Positions 33,259-40,690 of a stretch of 64,000 bases of DNA are shown here, in pieces. Made by a program: the position numbers and the translations under genes. The stretch's first letter is position 1, and each line of letters opens with the position of its first letter. The stretch comes from Bradyrhizobium sp. CER78. Lineage in GTDB: Bacteria > Pseudomonadota > Alphaproteobacteria > Rhizobiales > Xanthobacteraceae. The notes beneath the pieces were generated by a model. The model saw only the letters and a list, made by a program, of their open reading frames with translations. It did not search any database and was not told the origin of the DNA. The stretch is from assembly GCF_029846235.1 (NCBI RefSeq), contig NZ_JARVWP010000012.1, positions 62,001 to 126,000 of the forward strand. The letters run 5' to 3'.

Positions 33259-33471
33259 TCAGGACTCAGTGCGCGTGCGAGCCTTCAGCCATCCTAAAAT
33301 GGCGGGCGGAGCACCAAATCCGATGATAACCAGGATGATGGCCCAATGTTTAGGAAGGTATCCTCGCAAGACGAGGACGTTTGCCAGCCCGCCCGATAAG
33401 AAGAATCCGGCGAAGGCCGCGATCCACTGTGACGGCGTAAAATCGAGACCTTTCCTGACGGGCAGACTCAT
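33259..33471 (-). CDS. Small hypothetical membrane protein
   Basis: A 70-residue protein with two hydrophobic segments, WIAAFAGFFLSGGLANVLVL and HWAIILVIIGFGAPPAILG, and basic ends. It has a plausible ATG but no strong ribosome site. It sits alone between repeat sequence and the oxidoreductase gene. I do not recognise a family. The hydrophobic pattern makes it a credible protein but not a certain one. Confidence 0.5.
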   Translation of the reverse strand: MSLPVRKGLDFTPSQWIAAFAGFFLSGGLANVLVLRGYLPKHWAIILVIIGFGAPPAILGWLKARTRTES

Positions 33472-33500
33472 TGACTCACGCCCCTCCGCGAGACAGCCCC

Positions 33501-33549
33501 CGAAACCGCTAGATTCCGGGTTCGGTCCTGCGGACCGCCCCGGAATGAC
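33501..33549. repeat. Palindromic repeat, family C, short copy
   Basis: The copy reads CGAAACCGCTAGATTCCGGG then TTCGGTCCTGCGGACCGCCC then CGGAATGACA. GGTCC-TGC-GGACC is the inner hairpin. The left arm present at 28.0 kb is missing. Confidence 0.65.
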
Positions 33550-33561
33550 AACGTTCGGTGT

Positions 33562-35052
33562 TTACACCCCGCCCGGATAGTTCGGGGCTTCGCGCGTAAT
33601 GGTGACGTCGTGGACGTGGCTCTCGCGCAGGCCGGCGCCGGTGATACGGACGAACTCGGCTTTCTCGTGGAAATCCTTGATGTCCTTGGCACCGACATAG
33701 CCCATCGCGGCGCGCAGACCGCCGGCCAGCTGGTGCATCACATTGCCGACCGGGCCCTTGTAAGGCACCTGGCCCTCGATGCCTTCAGGCACGAGCTTCA
33801 GCGTGTCTTTGATGTCCTGCTGGAAGTAGCGGTCGGCCGAGCCGCGCGCCATCGCGCCGACCGAGCCCATGCCGCGATAGGCCTTGTAGGAGCGGCCCTG
33901 CCACAGGAAGACTTCGCCGGGCGTCTCGTCGGTGCCGGCGAGCAGCGAGCCGACCATCGCGATGTCGGCACCAGCGGCCAGCGCCTTCGCGAGGTCACCG
34001 GAATATTTGATGCCGCCGTCGGCGATCACGGGCACGTCGGCCTTCTTCGCCGCCGCAACCGCATCCATGATCGCGGTGAGCTGCGGCACGCCGACGCCGG
34101 CGACGATCCGCGTGGTGCAGATCGAGCCCGGGCCGATGCCGACCTTGATGCAGTCAGCGCCGGCATCGATCAGGGCCTGCGCGCCGCCCTCGGTGGCGAC
34201 GTTGCCGGCCACGACCTGCACGGCATTGGAGAGCCGCTTGATGCGGTTGACGGCATTGAGCACATGGCGCGAGTGACCATGCGCGGTATCGACCACGACG
34301 ACGTCGACGCCGGCATCGATCAGCCGCTCGGTGCGCTCATAGCCGGTCTCGCCGACCGTGGTGGCGGCGGCGACGCGGAGACGGCCCTGCGCGTCCTTAC
34401 AGGCGAGCGGATGGGCGACCGCCTTTTCGATGTCCTTCACGGTGATCAGGCCGACGCAGCGATATTGATCGTCGACGACGAGCAGCTTCTCGATGCGATG
34501 CTTGTGCAGCATCCGCTTCGCCTCGTCCTGACCGACGCCCTCGCGCACCGTCACGAGGTTCTCGTGCGTCATCAGTTCGGAGACCTTCTGCCGGGGATCG
34601 CTGGCAAAACGCACGTCGCGGTTGGTCAGGATGCCGACCAGCTTGCCCGGAACATTCTTGGCGGCGCCGGTGACGACCGGAATGCCGGAGATGCCGTTTT
34701 CCTTCATCAGGGTCAGCGCGTCGGCCAGCGTCGCGTCGGGGCCGATGGTCAGCGGATTGACCACCATGCCGGACTCGAACTTCTTCACCTGCCGCACCTG
34801 CGCGGCCTGGCCGTCGGGATCGAAGTTGCGGTGGATGACGCCGAGCCCGCCGGCCTGTGCCATCGCGATCGCCATGCGGGCCTCGGTGACCGTGTCCATC
34901 GCGGACGCCATGATCGGGATATTGAGCGAGATCGCGCGGGTGACGCGCGAGCGGATATCGACTTCCGAGGGAAGGACGTCGGACAGACCGGGCTTCAGAA
35001 GCACATCGTCAAACGTGAAGGCTTCTCGGATAGCCGGAAATCCCGTGGCCAT
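33562..35052 (-). CDS. guaB: Inosine-5'-monophosphate dehydrogenase
   Basis: Oxidises IMP to XMP with NAD, the committed step toward guanine nucleotides; guaA for the next step is 8.5 kb away in this window. The barrel starts EAFTFDDVLLKPGLSDVLPSEVD. Two CBS domains lie between about residues 90 and 210 (VVNPLTIGPDATLADALTLM, TVREGVGQDEAKRMLHKHRIEKLLVVDD). The catalytic Cys is in GIGPGSICTTRIVAGVG, and the flap region is GMGSVGAMARGSADRYFQ. The ATG six bases after AAGGAG is preferred over a TTG two codons earlier. The length, 496 residues, is normal. Confidence 0.97.
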   Translation of the reverse strand: MATGFPAIREAFTFDDVLLKPGLSDVLPSEVDIRSRVTRAISLNIPIMASAMDTVTEARMAIAMAQAGGLGVIHRNFDPDGQAAQVRQVKKFESGMVVNPLTIGPDATLADALTLMKENGISGIPVVTGAAKNVPGKLVGILTNRDVRFASDPRQKVSELMTHENLVTVREGVGQDEAKRMLHKHRIEKLLVVDDQYRCVGLITVKDIEKAVAHPLACKDAQGRLRVAAATTVGETGYERTERLIDAGVDVVVVDTAHGHSRHVLNAVNRIKRLSNAVQVVAGNVATEGGAQALIDAGADCIKVGIGPGSICTTRIVAGVGVPQLTAIMDAVAAAKKADVPVIADGGIKYSGDLAKALAAGADIAMVGSLLAGTDETPGEVFLWQGRSYKAYRGMGSVGAMARGSADRYFQQDIKDTLKLVPEGIEGQVPYKGPVGNVMHQLAGGLRAAMGYVGAKDIKDFHEKAEFVRITGAGLRESHVHDVTITREAPNYPGGV

Positions 35053-35241
35053 TGCCAACTCCTTATCTGCGGTCCAGCCGCGATGGTCTTACGGATGAAC
35101 GCCACCTGCGGCGACGCTCGCTGCGTCACCGTCGAATCGGCGCCCATCGGTGGGGTTGACGCTGGTCGATAGCATGGCGGCATGACGAATCAAAGTGTTT
35201 GCCAGCCATGCACAGGCTTTTTACGGCCCCCGGTAGCCCGT

Positions 35242-35487
35242 TTAGCGATAACCCTGCGGCGGCCCGTACCGGCGGATCGCCTCGACCATCTCGCGGTGGC
35301 GCCGGTCCTCCCGCTTCATGTGGACGGCGATGACCGCATGGGCCGACGGCACCAGCAGCAAGACATGGAAAAATAGCCCGAAAATCGCGCAAAACACGAT
35401 CAGGACCAGATTGAGGATGGCCGAAAACGGCTGTCCGTTCAGGAGCAGCCCGATCGGCGGCAAGAGAGCGGCAAGGACGTAGATCAC
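35242..35487 (-). CDS. YqaE/Pmp3-like small membrane protein
   Basis: An 81-residue protein with two transmembrane segments: VLAALLPPIGLLLNGQP and ILNLVLIVFCAIFGLFFHVLLLV. The PPIG(L/V) turn after the first segment and the short inter-helix loop are typical of the Pmp3/YqaE proteolipid family, which is linked to membrane potential and salt stress. A charged C-terminal tail follows. The GTG start is supported by GGAAGG six bases upstream. The fit to the family is good but the sequence is short. Confidence 0.72.
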   Translation of the reverse strand: MIYVLAALLPPIGLLLNGQPFSAILNLVLIVFCAIFGLFFHVLLLVPSAHAVIAVHMKREDRRHREMVEAIRRYGPPQGYR

Positions 35488-35501
35488 GGCGAACCTTCCA
35501 G

Positions 35502-35554
35502 AGCGTTTTCGAGCGAAGTGGTTACCGGTTCGCGTGAAGAAAACGCGTCAAAAC
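35502..35554. repeat. Repeat family F, copy 2 (inverted)
   Basis: AGCGTTTTCGAGCGAAGTGG, then TTACCGGTTCGCGTGAAGAA, then AACGCGTCAAAAC: the reverse complement of the copy near 32.0 kb with a few substitutions. It lies just upstream of the Pmp3-like gene and may overlap its promoter. Confidence 0.75.
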
Positions 35555-35563
35555 ATGAATCCA

Positions 35564-35595
35564 GAGCCCCGCTCCGACCCGTCGGAACGGGGCTC
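35564..35595. terminator. Nested GC-rich hairpin
   Basis: GAGCCCCG and CGGGGCTC are outer arms; CCGAC and GTCGG pair inside them. No T-run follows on either strand. It could act as a bidirectional barrier between divergent genes rather than a classical intrinsic terminator. Confidence 0.4.
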
Positions 35596-35724
35596 GAACG
35601 CTGGCGGATGCATACCAGCGTCACGCTGGATTTAGGGCGTTTGGCCGGTTCCGCAATAGCGTGGCCCGGGGGAGGATGATACAGCCCCCTCGCCCGCCTT
35701 TTTCAGCACAACCGTCCCATTTTG

Positions 35725-37212
35725 ATGAACAAACAACGCCTGATCCCGCTCATCGTGGCAACTGCCCTGTTCATGGAAAACATGGACTCCACGGTGATCG
35801 CGACCTCGCTGCCGGCGATCGCCGCCGATATCGGCACCAGCCCGCTGACGCTGAAGCTTGCGATCACGTCCTATCTGCTGTCGCTCGCGGTGTTCATCCC
35901 GGCGAGCGGCTGGACGGCGGACCGCTTCGGCGCCCGCATCGTGTTTGCCGGTGCCGTCGCCGTGTTCATGCTGGGCTCGATCGGCTGCGCGCTGTCCTCC
36001 TCGGTGACCGATTTCGTGTTCGCCCGCATCCTGCAGGGCCTCGGCGGGGCGATGATGACGCCTGTTGGGCGATTAGTGCTATTGCGCTCGGTCGACAAGA
36101 GCGCGCTGGTCAACGCGATGGCCTGGGTGACGGTGCCGGCGCTGATAGGCCCGGTGATCGGGCCGCCGCTCGGCGGCTTCATCACCACCTATTTCTCCTG
36201 GCACTGGATCTTCCTGATCAACATTCCGATCGGGTTGCTCGGCATCCTCCTCGCGCTGAAATACATCGACCCGATCAAGAGCGAGGCCCCCGAGCGCTTC
36301 GATCTGATGGGACTGGTGCTGGCCGGCATCGGGCTCGCCGGCATCGCCTTTGGGCTGTCGGTCGCCGGCCTTAACCTGTTGCCATGGCCGATCGTCGCCG
36401 GATTGGTCGGCGTCGGCACGGTGTCGATGACGCTCTATGTCATCCACGCGCGGCGCACCGGTTCGCCGGTACTCGATTTCGGCCTGCTTCGGCTGCCGAC
36501 CATGCGCGCGTCGATCATCGGCGGCTTCATGTTCCGGCTCGGCATCGGCGCGCTGCCGTTCCTGCTGCCGCTGTTGATGCAGGTCGGCTTCGGCCTGTCG
36601 CCGTTCCAGTCCGGCCTCGTGACGTTTGCATCCGCGGTCGGCGCCATGGGCATGAAGACGCTGGCGGCGCGCATCATCAAGGCCTTCGGCTTCCGCAACA
36701 TGATGACGGTGAATGCGGTGGTCAGCTCGGCCTTCCTCGCCGCCTGCGCCCTGTTCACGATCTCGACGCCGCTGATGCTGATCTTCACCATCCTGGTGGT
36801 CGGCGGCTTCTTCCGCTCGCTGCAATTCACCGCGATCAACACGGTCGCCTATGCCGAAGTCGAGCCGCCGCAGATGAGCCGCGCCACCACCCTCGTCAGC
36901 GTCAACCAGCAGCTCGCGGTGTCGGCGGGCGTCGCGGTCGGCGCCTTCTCGGTCGAAACCACGCTGGCGCTGCATCACCAGACCGAACTCTCCGCCGATG
37001 TGTTCGGACCGGCTTTCATCGTGGTGTCGCTGATCTCAGCTGCGTCCGCCTGGTTCTTCTGGCAGATGCCTGTTGACGCCGGCAACGAGATCGCCGGCCG
37101 CAAGGCAATCGATATCTCCAGCCGCAAGGGCGCCGAGAAGCGCGCCGCCGCCGAAGCCGTCAAGGTCGCGACCGAGGACACCCAGAACGCGCGGGATCAG
37201 CGGCTGGGGTAG
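35725..37212 (+). CDS. MFS exporter, DHA2 (EmrB/QacA-like) family
   Basis: A 495-residue multidrug-type transporter with about fourteen transmembrane segments. The DHA signature is MENMDSTVIATSLPAIAADI, and RILQGLGGAMMTPVGRLVLL marks motif C's neighbourhood. LIGPVIGPPLGGFI is motif C, the antiporter motif. A charged cytoplasmic tail ends the protein. No periplasmic adaptor or regulator is adjacent, unlike EmrAB systems. The ATG has no strong ribosome site. It exports hydrophobic compounds with protons, but the substrate is unknown. Confidence 0.88.
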   Translation: MNKQRLIPLIVATALFMENMDSTVIATSLPAIAADIGTSPLTLKLAITSYLLSLAVFIPASGWTADRFGARIVFAGAVAVFMLGSIGCALSSSVTDFVFARILQGLGGAMMTPVGRLVLLRSVDKSALVNAMAWVTVPALIGPVIGPPLGGFITTYFSWHWIFLINIPIGLLGILLALKYIDPIKSEAPERFDLMGLVLAGIGLAGIAFGLSVAGLNLLPWPIVAGLVGVGTVSMTLYVIHARRTGSPVLDFGLLRLPTMRASIIGGFMFRLGIGALPFLLPLLMQVGFGLSPFQSGLVTFASAVGAMGMKTLAARIIKAFGFRNMMTVNAVVSSAFLAACALFTISTPLMLIFTILVVGGFFRSLQFTAINTVAYAEVEPPQMSRATTLVSVNQQLAVSAGVAVGAFSVETTLALHHQTELSADVFGPAFIVVSLISAASAWFFWQMPVDAGNEIAGRKAIDISSRKGAEKRAAAEAVKVATEDTQNARDQRLG

Positions 37213-37272
37213 TCGATCGAGCGAGCTCTTCGCGAGGCACGGTCAAGCGCGCCGTCGGTCACGACCGGGCCG

Positions 37273-37476
37273 CTAAGGATTGCCGGTCATTCCGGTTGCC
37301 TGTTGTCGATCCGGACGTTCAATAAGTTCGTATGTAGGAACGTGGGTCGCTTCCAGCCACGATTCCAGCGCTGCTCCGCAGACCGTGCAGATCGCGTCAC
37401 CCGTATGCGGCACCAAGAACTTCTCTTCAGTGCGTCTGTACTCGGCGCCGCAGTTGCATTGAACAATCGTCGCCAT
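37273..37476 (-). CDS. Small zinc-ribbon-like protein
   Basis: A 67-residue protein. CNC near the start (ATIVQCNCGAEYRRTEEKF) and CTVC further on (GDAICTVCGAALESW) give four cysteines spaced for a zinc ribbon. The tail is charged. An AGGTG site lies about twelve bases upstream. It could bind nucleic acid or a protein partner. I do not recognise a named family. An upstream in-frame extension is possible but lacks the style of this protein. Confidence 0.6.
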   Translation of the reverse strand: MATIVQCNCGAEYRRTEEKFLVPHTGDAICTVCGAALESWLEATHVPTYELIERPDRQQATGMTGNP

Positions 37477-37820
37477 CGCCGAAATATGCACCTGGCAACG
37501 TCGGTTTGCCAGCTTATTCCAACAAACGGCCCCAGTGCGCGAAACGCTGCTGCACCAAGGCCGCAACCCAGTGGGGGTTTTCTCCCGGTGGGGCTTGGGG
37601 GCTCGGGCACCGGGAGCAGGGATTCGACGCCGGCCATCCCTTCCAGGTTCCTATCGACCACGTCGAAATGTTGGCCTGAGCTGGGTCCTGCAAAAAAATC
37701 TCCGCGAGAGTCAGAAAGCGAACGGAAGCTCCGCCGCCGCTCCTGCATGGTCCGGCTCAAGCGGGCACGCAGTGACCCCACATCAGCAGAAAATTACGCA
37801 GGAGGAAGCGCTCCGGATTC
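37477..37820. other. Gap without a convincing gene
   Basis: The 340 bases before the phasin hairpin contain open frames on both strands, but none has a recognisable domain, a good start or consistent codon use. The left half is GC-rich with short G-runs (TGGGGCTTGGGGGCTCGGGC). No promoter stands out. Confidence 0.4.
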
Positions 37821-37850
37821 CCTTCCGTGGTGTCCGTACGCCACGGAAGG
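37821..37850. promoter_or_regulatory. Hairpin in the phasin leader
   Basis: CCTTCCGTGG and CCACGGAAGG are perfect ten-base arms with a ten-base loop, ending 46 bases before the phasin start. CCGGATT flanks the hairpin on both sides as a direct repeat. It could be a terminator of upstream transcription, an operator for a PHA-responsive repressor, or an mRNA-stabilising leader. Confidence 0.5.
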
Positions 37851-37895
37851 ACCGGATTTTCCTTGATTGAGTTCCGCTTGAAAGGATCAGAGCCA

Positions 37896-38351
37896 GTGAG
37901 TGACGCACATACGAACGAAGTGAACGACAATTCGAAAGTCGGCTTCGGCCTGCCCCTGTTTGCCTTCCCCAAGGCCTTCCAGGGCATCGCCCAGCAAAAT
38001 GCGACGCGCGCCAAGGAACAGTTCGAGAAGGTCAAGGAGGCCTCGGCAGACATCACCCTCCTGCTCAAGGAAGCCTATTCGATCAATGCCAGCGGCACCG
38101 CGGATTACGCAGCCAAGCTGGTCGAGATCACGAGCACCAATGCCAGTTCGGCCCTCGCCTTCGTGGCCGATCTCGCCGGCACCAGGTCGCTGTCGGAGGC
38201 GATGCAGCTTTCGGCCGAGCATGGCCGCAGGAATTTTGAGGTCACCACCGCGCAGAACAAGGAGCTTTGGGAGCTCACCAGGAAGGTCGCGACCGAGACC
38301 TCCGAGCCGCTCAAGAAGAGCCTTGCAAGGGCGTTGAAGACAGCTTCCTGA
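37896..38351 (+). CDS. Phasin
   Basis: A 151-residue protein of the phasin family, which coats polyhydroxyalkanoate granules in the cytoplasm. The helical core reads FGLPLFAFPKAFQGIAQQNATRAKEQFEKVKEASADITLLLKEAY, followed by SLSEAMQLSAEHGRRNFEVTTAQNKELWELTRKVATETSEPLKKSL. The pattern of Ala, Lys and Glu in long amphipathic helices is typical. The GTG start follows AAAGGA nine bases upstream. The hairpin in its leader and one after its stop suggest a single-gene unit. No PHA synthase or depolymerase is in the window. Confidence 0.88.
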   Translation: MSDAHTNEVNDNSKVGFGLPLFAFPKAFQGIAQQNATRAKEQFEKVKEASADITLLLKEAYSINASGTADYAAKLVEITSTNASSALAFVADLAGTRSLSEAMQLSAEHGRRNFEVTTAQNKELWELTRKVATETSEPLKKSLARALKTAS

Positions 38352-38377
38352 GGAGCAAGCCCCCGCTCCCGGAGCCC

Positions 38378-38423
38378 CGGCTGGAACGAGCGTCTCCCCA
38401 CAAGAAGAGACGCCGTCCAGCCG
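38378..38423 (+). terminator. Hairpin after the phasin gene
   Basis: CGGCTGGA pairs with TCCAGCCG and, inside it, GCGTCTC pairs with GAGACGC, giving fifteen paired bases with small internal loops. It starts 26 bases after the phasin stop codon. No T-run follows, so it may stabilise the mRNA 3' end rather than terminate efficiently. Confidence 0.45.
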
Positions 38424-38466
38424 AGGGGCGCGGATCCAGCAATACCTGACGTTGGAGGAGGACGCC

Positions 38467-38664
38467 GTGGGCGTGATCATGATCAGATGTCCGCGGACAG
38501 GCCGCGCGATCACAACCGACAAAAAAGCCGACCGCGAGACATTTCGCTGCAGCACGGTGTTCTTTTCGCGCACTTACTGCACGATCTGCCGGGCCACCCA
38601 CGAATGGTTTGCCAAGGACGCTTGGGTCGACGAACCCGGCGAGCGGATGCTCGAGGCGTCCTGA
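38467..38664 (+). CDS. Small conserved hypothetical protein with Cys motif
   Basis: A 65-residue protein. VIMIRCPRTGRAITTDKKADR is followed by STVFFSRTYCTICRATHEWFAKDAWVDEP. The cysteines at RCP and YCTIC could bind zinc. Similar small proteins occur in rhizobia as I recall, usually annotated as hypothetical. The GTG start is supported by a strong GGAGGAGG site five bases upstream. It is downstream of the phasin and a hairpin, and convergent with a Crp/Fnr gene. Function unknown. Confidence 0.68.
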   Translation: MGVIMIRCPRTGRAITTDKKADRETFRCSTVFFSRTYCTICRATHEWFAKDAWVDEPGERMLEAS

Positions 38665-38689
38665 CACCCACGCGCGCCTGACAGGTTGA

Positions 38690-39526
38690 TCAATGGCTGC
38701 GTGATCGCGAGGCCCCCGCCACACGCGGATGTGCCTGAACCTTGTCGCCATTGGCCCATGGTTGAGCGTGCGAACGCTGCGGCCCATGCGCCGCGGCACC
38801 GCGACCGGACGGTTTCAATCCTTCGGCCGAAACGATGCGATCGATCCTGTCTCGCATGATTTCGTAGCATTCGCAGGCCGCCACTTCGAGGCCCTGCCTG
38901 TCGACCTCGATCGAGCTGCGTCGGTTGGACCGGATCGCCCCCGATGCGCGAAGCTTCTGCACGACGTGGGTGACGGTCGTTCGCCGCACACCCAGCAATT
39001 CCGACAGCGTCTGCTGCGTCAGCGGGAGTATGTCCTGGCCGATCTGGTCGTGAATCTGCAGCAGCCAACGGGCCAGACGGGCTTCCACCGAGTGCAGCGC
39101 ATTGCACGCCGCCATATGCTGGAACTGTACCAGCAACGATCGCATATGGAGCTGCACCGTATCCGCGAGCGCATGACTTCGCACGAGCGCAGCCCGAAAC
39201 CGCGCCGGCGAGATCTGCCATGCCGTGCCGGCGACGCGAACCACCGCCGTCATCGGCGAACGGACCGGCCGCAGTGTCGACAGGATGCCGGCCGCCCCTT
39301 CGTTGCCGACCATCGTGGTCGCGACGGCCTGTCCGTTCGGCATGTCCATGACGAACGCGATCAAGGCCGTGCACGGGAAATAAATCTGTTCGACGGGGTC
39401 GCCCGACCGCACCAGCACGAGGTCACGTTCGAGCGATACTTTGCGCAGATGAGGCACAAGCAGATCGAAATCTGCGTGCGGCAGCGCAGCCAGAAGACGA
39501 TTGCCTGTGCGCGTGCTGTACTCCAT
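38690..39526 (-). CDS. Crp/Fnr-family transcriptional regulator
   Basis: A 278-residue regulator. The cyclic-nucleotide-binding-like barrel runs from RLLAALPHADFDLLVPHLRKVSL through VLVRSGDPVEQIYFPCTALIAFV. The winged helix-turn-helix is LPLTQQTLSELLGVRRTTVTHVVQKLRASGAI. It lacks the N-terminal cysteine cluster of Fnr, so it does not sense oxygen by an iron-sulfur cluster, and the barrel shows no clear phosphate-binding cassette for cAMP. A long basic, low-complexity tail follows residue 250. The ATG lies nine bases after GGAGATG. Target genes unknown. Confidence 0.88.
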   Translation of the reverse strand: MEYSTRTGNRLLAALPHADFDLLVPHLRKVSLERDLVLVRSGDPVEQIYFPCTALIAFVMDMPNGQAVATTMVGNEGAAGILSTLRPVRSPMTAVVRVAGTAWQISPARFRAALVRSHALADTVQLHMRSLLVQFQHMAACNALHSVEARLARWLLQIHDQIGQDILPLTQQTLSELLGVRRTTVTHVVQKLRASGAIRSNRRSSIEVDRQGLEVAACECYEIMRDRIDRIVSAEGLKPSGRGAAAHGPQRSHAQPWANGDKVQAHPRVAGASRSRSH

Positions 39527-39757
39527 CACAGGACATCTCCCAGACGGAGGCGCGGCTCGTTGCACAGATTCCGCGGTGGCGTCAGGCTGAGATACGCAAC
39601 GAACAGACCGCGCCGGGAAAATAGAATACGCCGCAGGGGAAAGGGTTCCAAAAGCTTCAGCTTGGTCCGCGCCCCCTCCTTCCGGGGCACCACCCCCAGG
39701 CGTCGCCGGACCTCGGTAGTACCCGGCCGGAAGGCAATCCATCCCACCGCGCGTCTG

Positions 39758-39792
39758 GATGGATTGCTTCGTCGCTACGTTCCTCGCAACGG
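39758..39792. repeat. Half copy of repeat family B reaching into rlmE
   Basis: GGATGGATTGCTTCGTCGCT followed by ACGTTCCTCGCAACGG matches the right arm of family B. The rlmE stop codon lies inside it, so the repeat supplies the last codons of that gene. Confidence 0.6.
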
Positions 39793-40470
39793 CTGCTGCC
39801 CGCGAAACCCAGTCGCCAGCACGTAGCGCTCCGAGGAGTCCTGCCGGCTGGCCGCCGGCTTGACGTGGCGGACGGTGGCGAAATCGCGCTTCAGCTGCGC
39901 TACCAGCTCGGCGTCGGCGCCGCTCTGGAACACTTTTGCCAGGAAGGTGCCGCCGGGATTGAGCACCTCGCCGGCGAAATGCGCGGCGGTCTCGACCAGG
40001 CCGATGATGCGCAGCTGATCGGTCTTGCGATGGCCCGTGGTGTTGGCCGCCATGTCGGACATCACGATGTCGGCGCGGCCGCCCATCATCGCGATCAGCT
40101 TCTCCGGCGCGTCCTGGTCGAGGAAATCGAGCTGCGCGAAGGTGACGCCGGGAATCTCGCCCATCTCCAGCAGATCGATCGCGACCACCTTGCCCTTGCC
40201 GTCGGCGGCACCGGTGCGCTTGGCCGCGATCTGGCTCCAGCCGCCGGGCGCGGCGCCGAGGTCGACCACGGTCATGCCCGGCTTGAGCAGGCGATATTTG
40301 TCGTCGAGCTCGAGCAGCTTGAAAGCCGCGCGCGAGCGGTAGCCCATCGCCTTGGCCTTGGCGACATAGGGATCGTTGAGCTGGCGCTCGAGCCAGAGTT
40401 TTGACGACAGCTTGCGCTTGCCGCCGCTCTTGACCGTGACGTGCAGCCTCCCGGTGGTGTCTTTCGCCAT
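39775..40470 (-). CDS. rlmE: 23S rRNA (uridine-2'-O)-methyltransferase
   Basis: A 231-residue RrmJ/FtsJ-type enzyme that methylates U2552 of 23S rRNA in the assembling large subunit. RSRAAFKLLELDDKYRLLKPG carries the first catalytic Lys; VVDLGAAPGGWSQIAAKR is the SAM-binding motif; SDMAANTTGHRKTDQLR and GTFLAKVFQSG supply the remaining tetrad residues (Asp, Lys, Glu pattern). The last residues (PLRGT) are encoded by a family-B repeat. It lies downstream of a Ppx/GppA gene on the same strand, separated by repeats. Confidence 0.93.
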   Translation of the reverse strand: MAKDTTGRLHVTVKSGGKRKLSSKLWLERQLNDPYVAKAKAMGYRSRAAFKLLELDDKYRLLKPGMTVVDLGAAPGGWSQIAAKRTGAADGKGKVVAIDLLEMGEIPGVTFAQLDFLDQDAPEKLIAMMGGRADIVMSDMAANTTGHRKTDQLRIIGLVETAAHFAGEVLNPGGTFLAKVFQSGADAELVAQLKRDFATVRHVKPAASRQDSSERYVLATGFRGQQPLRGT

Positions 40471-40479
40471 ACTACTTCT

Positions 40480-40690
40480 CTACTCCCTCGCTCCGCTCTT
40501 GCGGGGAGAGGCATAGGCGGCCCTTCGGCCGCCGTTCTTAAAAGGACGCCGACGCAAAGCGTCGGCTACGGTTGAGGGGCTGCCTCGTCAGAGAAGGTGA
40601 GAGATGGGCTCGTGGAGAGCCCCCCTCACCCGGATTGCATTGACATGCAATCCGGCCTCTCCCCGCAAGCGGGGCGAGGCAAGAGAAGCT
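40480..40690. repeat. Mosaic of GC-rich hairpins
   Basis: Several hairpins follow each other: GCGGCCCTTCGGCCGC, GCCGACGCAAAGCGTCGGC, CTCACCCGGATTGCATTG with ATGCAATCCGGCC, and CTCTCCCCGCAAGCGGGG. No gene is visible. Such chains resemble bacterial interspersed mosaic elements and probably have a role in mRNA 3' ends. Confidence 0.65.

Noticed and set aside
33610..35172. Long open frame (520 codons) antisense to guaB
   Set aside because: It has no recognisable domain and a composition forced by guaB third-codon bias; the opposite strand encodes an unmistakable IMP dehydrogenase.
37535..37866. Small open frames before the phasin gene
   Set aside because: Neither strand shows a ribosome site, a domain or consistent codon use; the frame also runs through the phasin leader hairpin.
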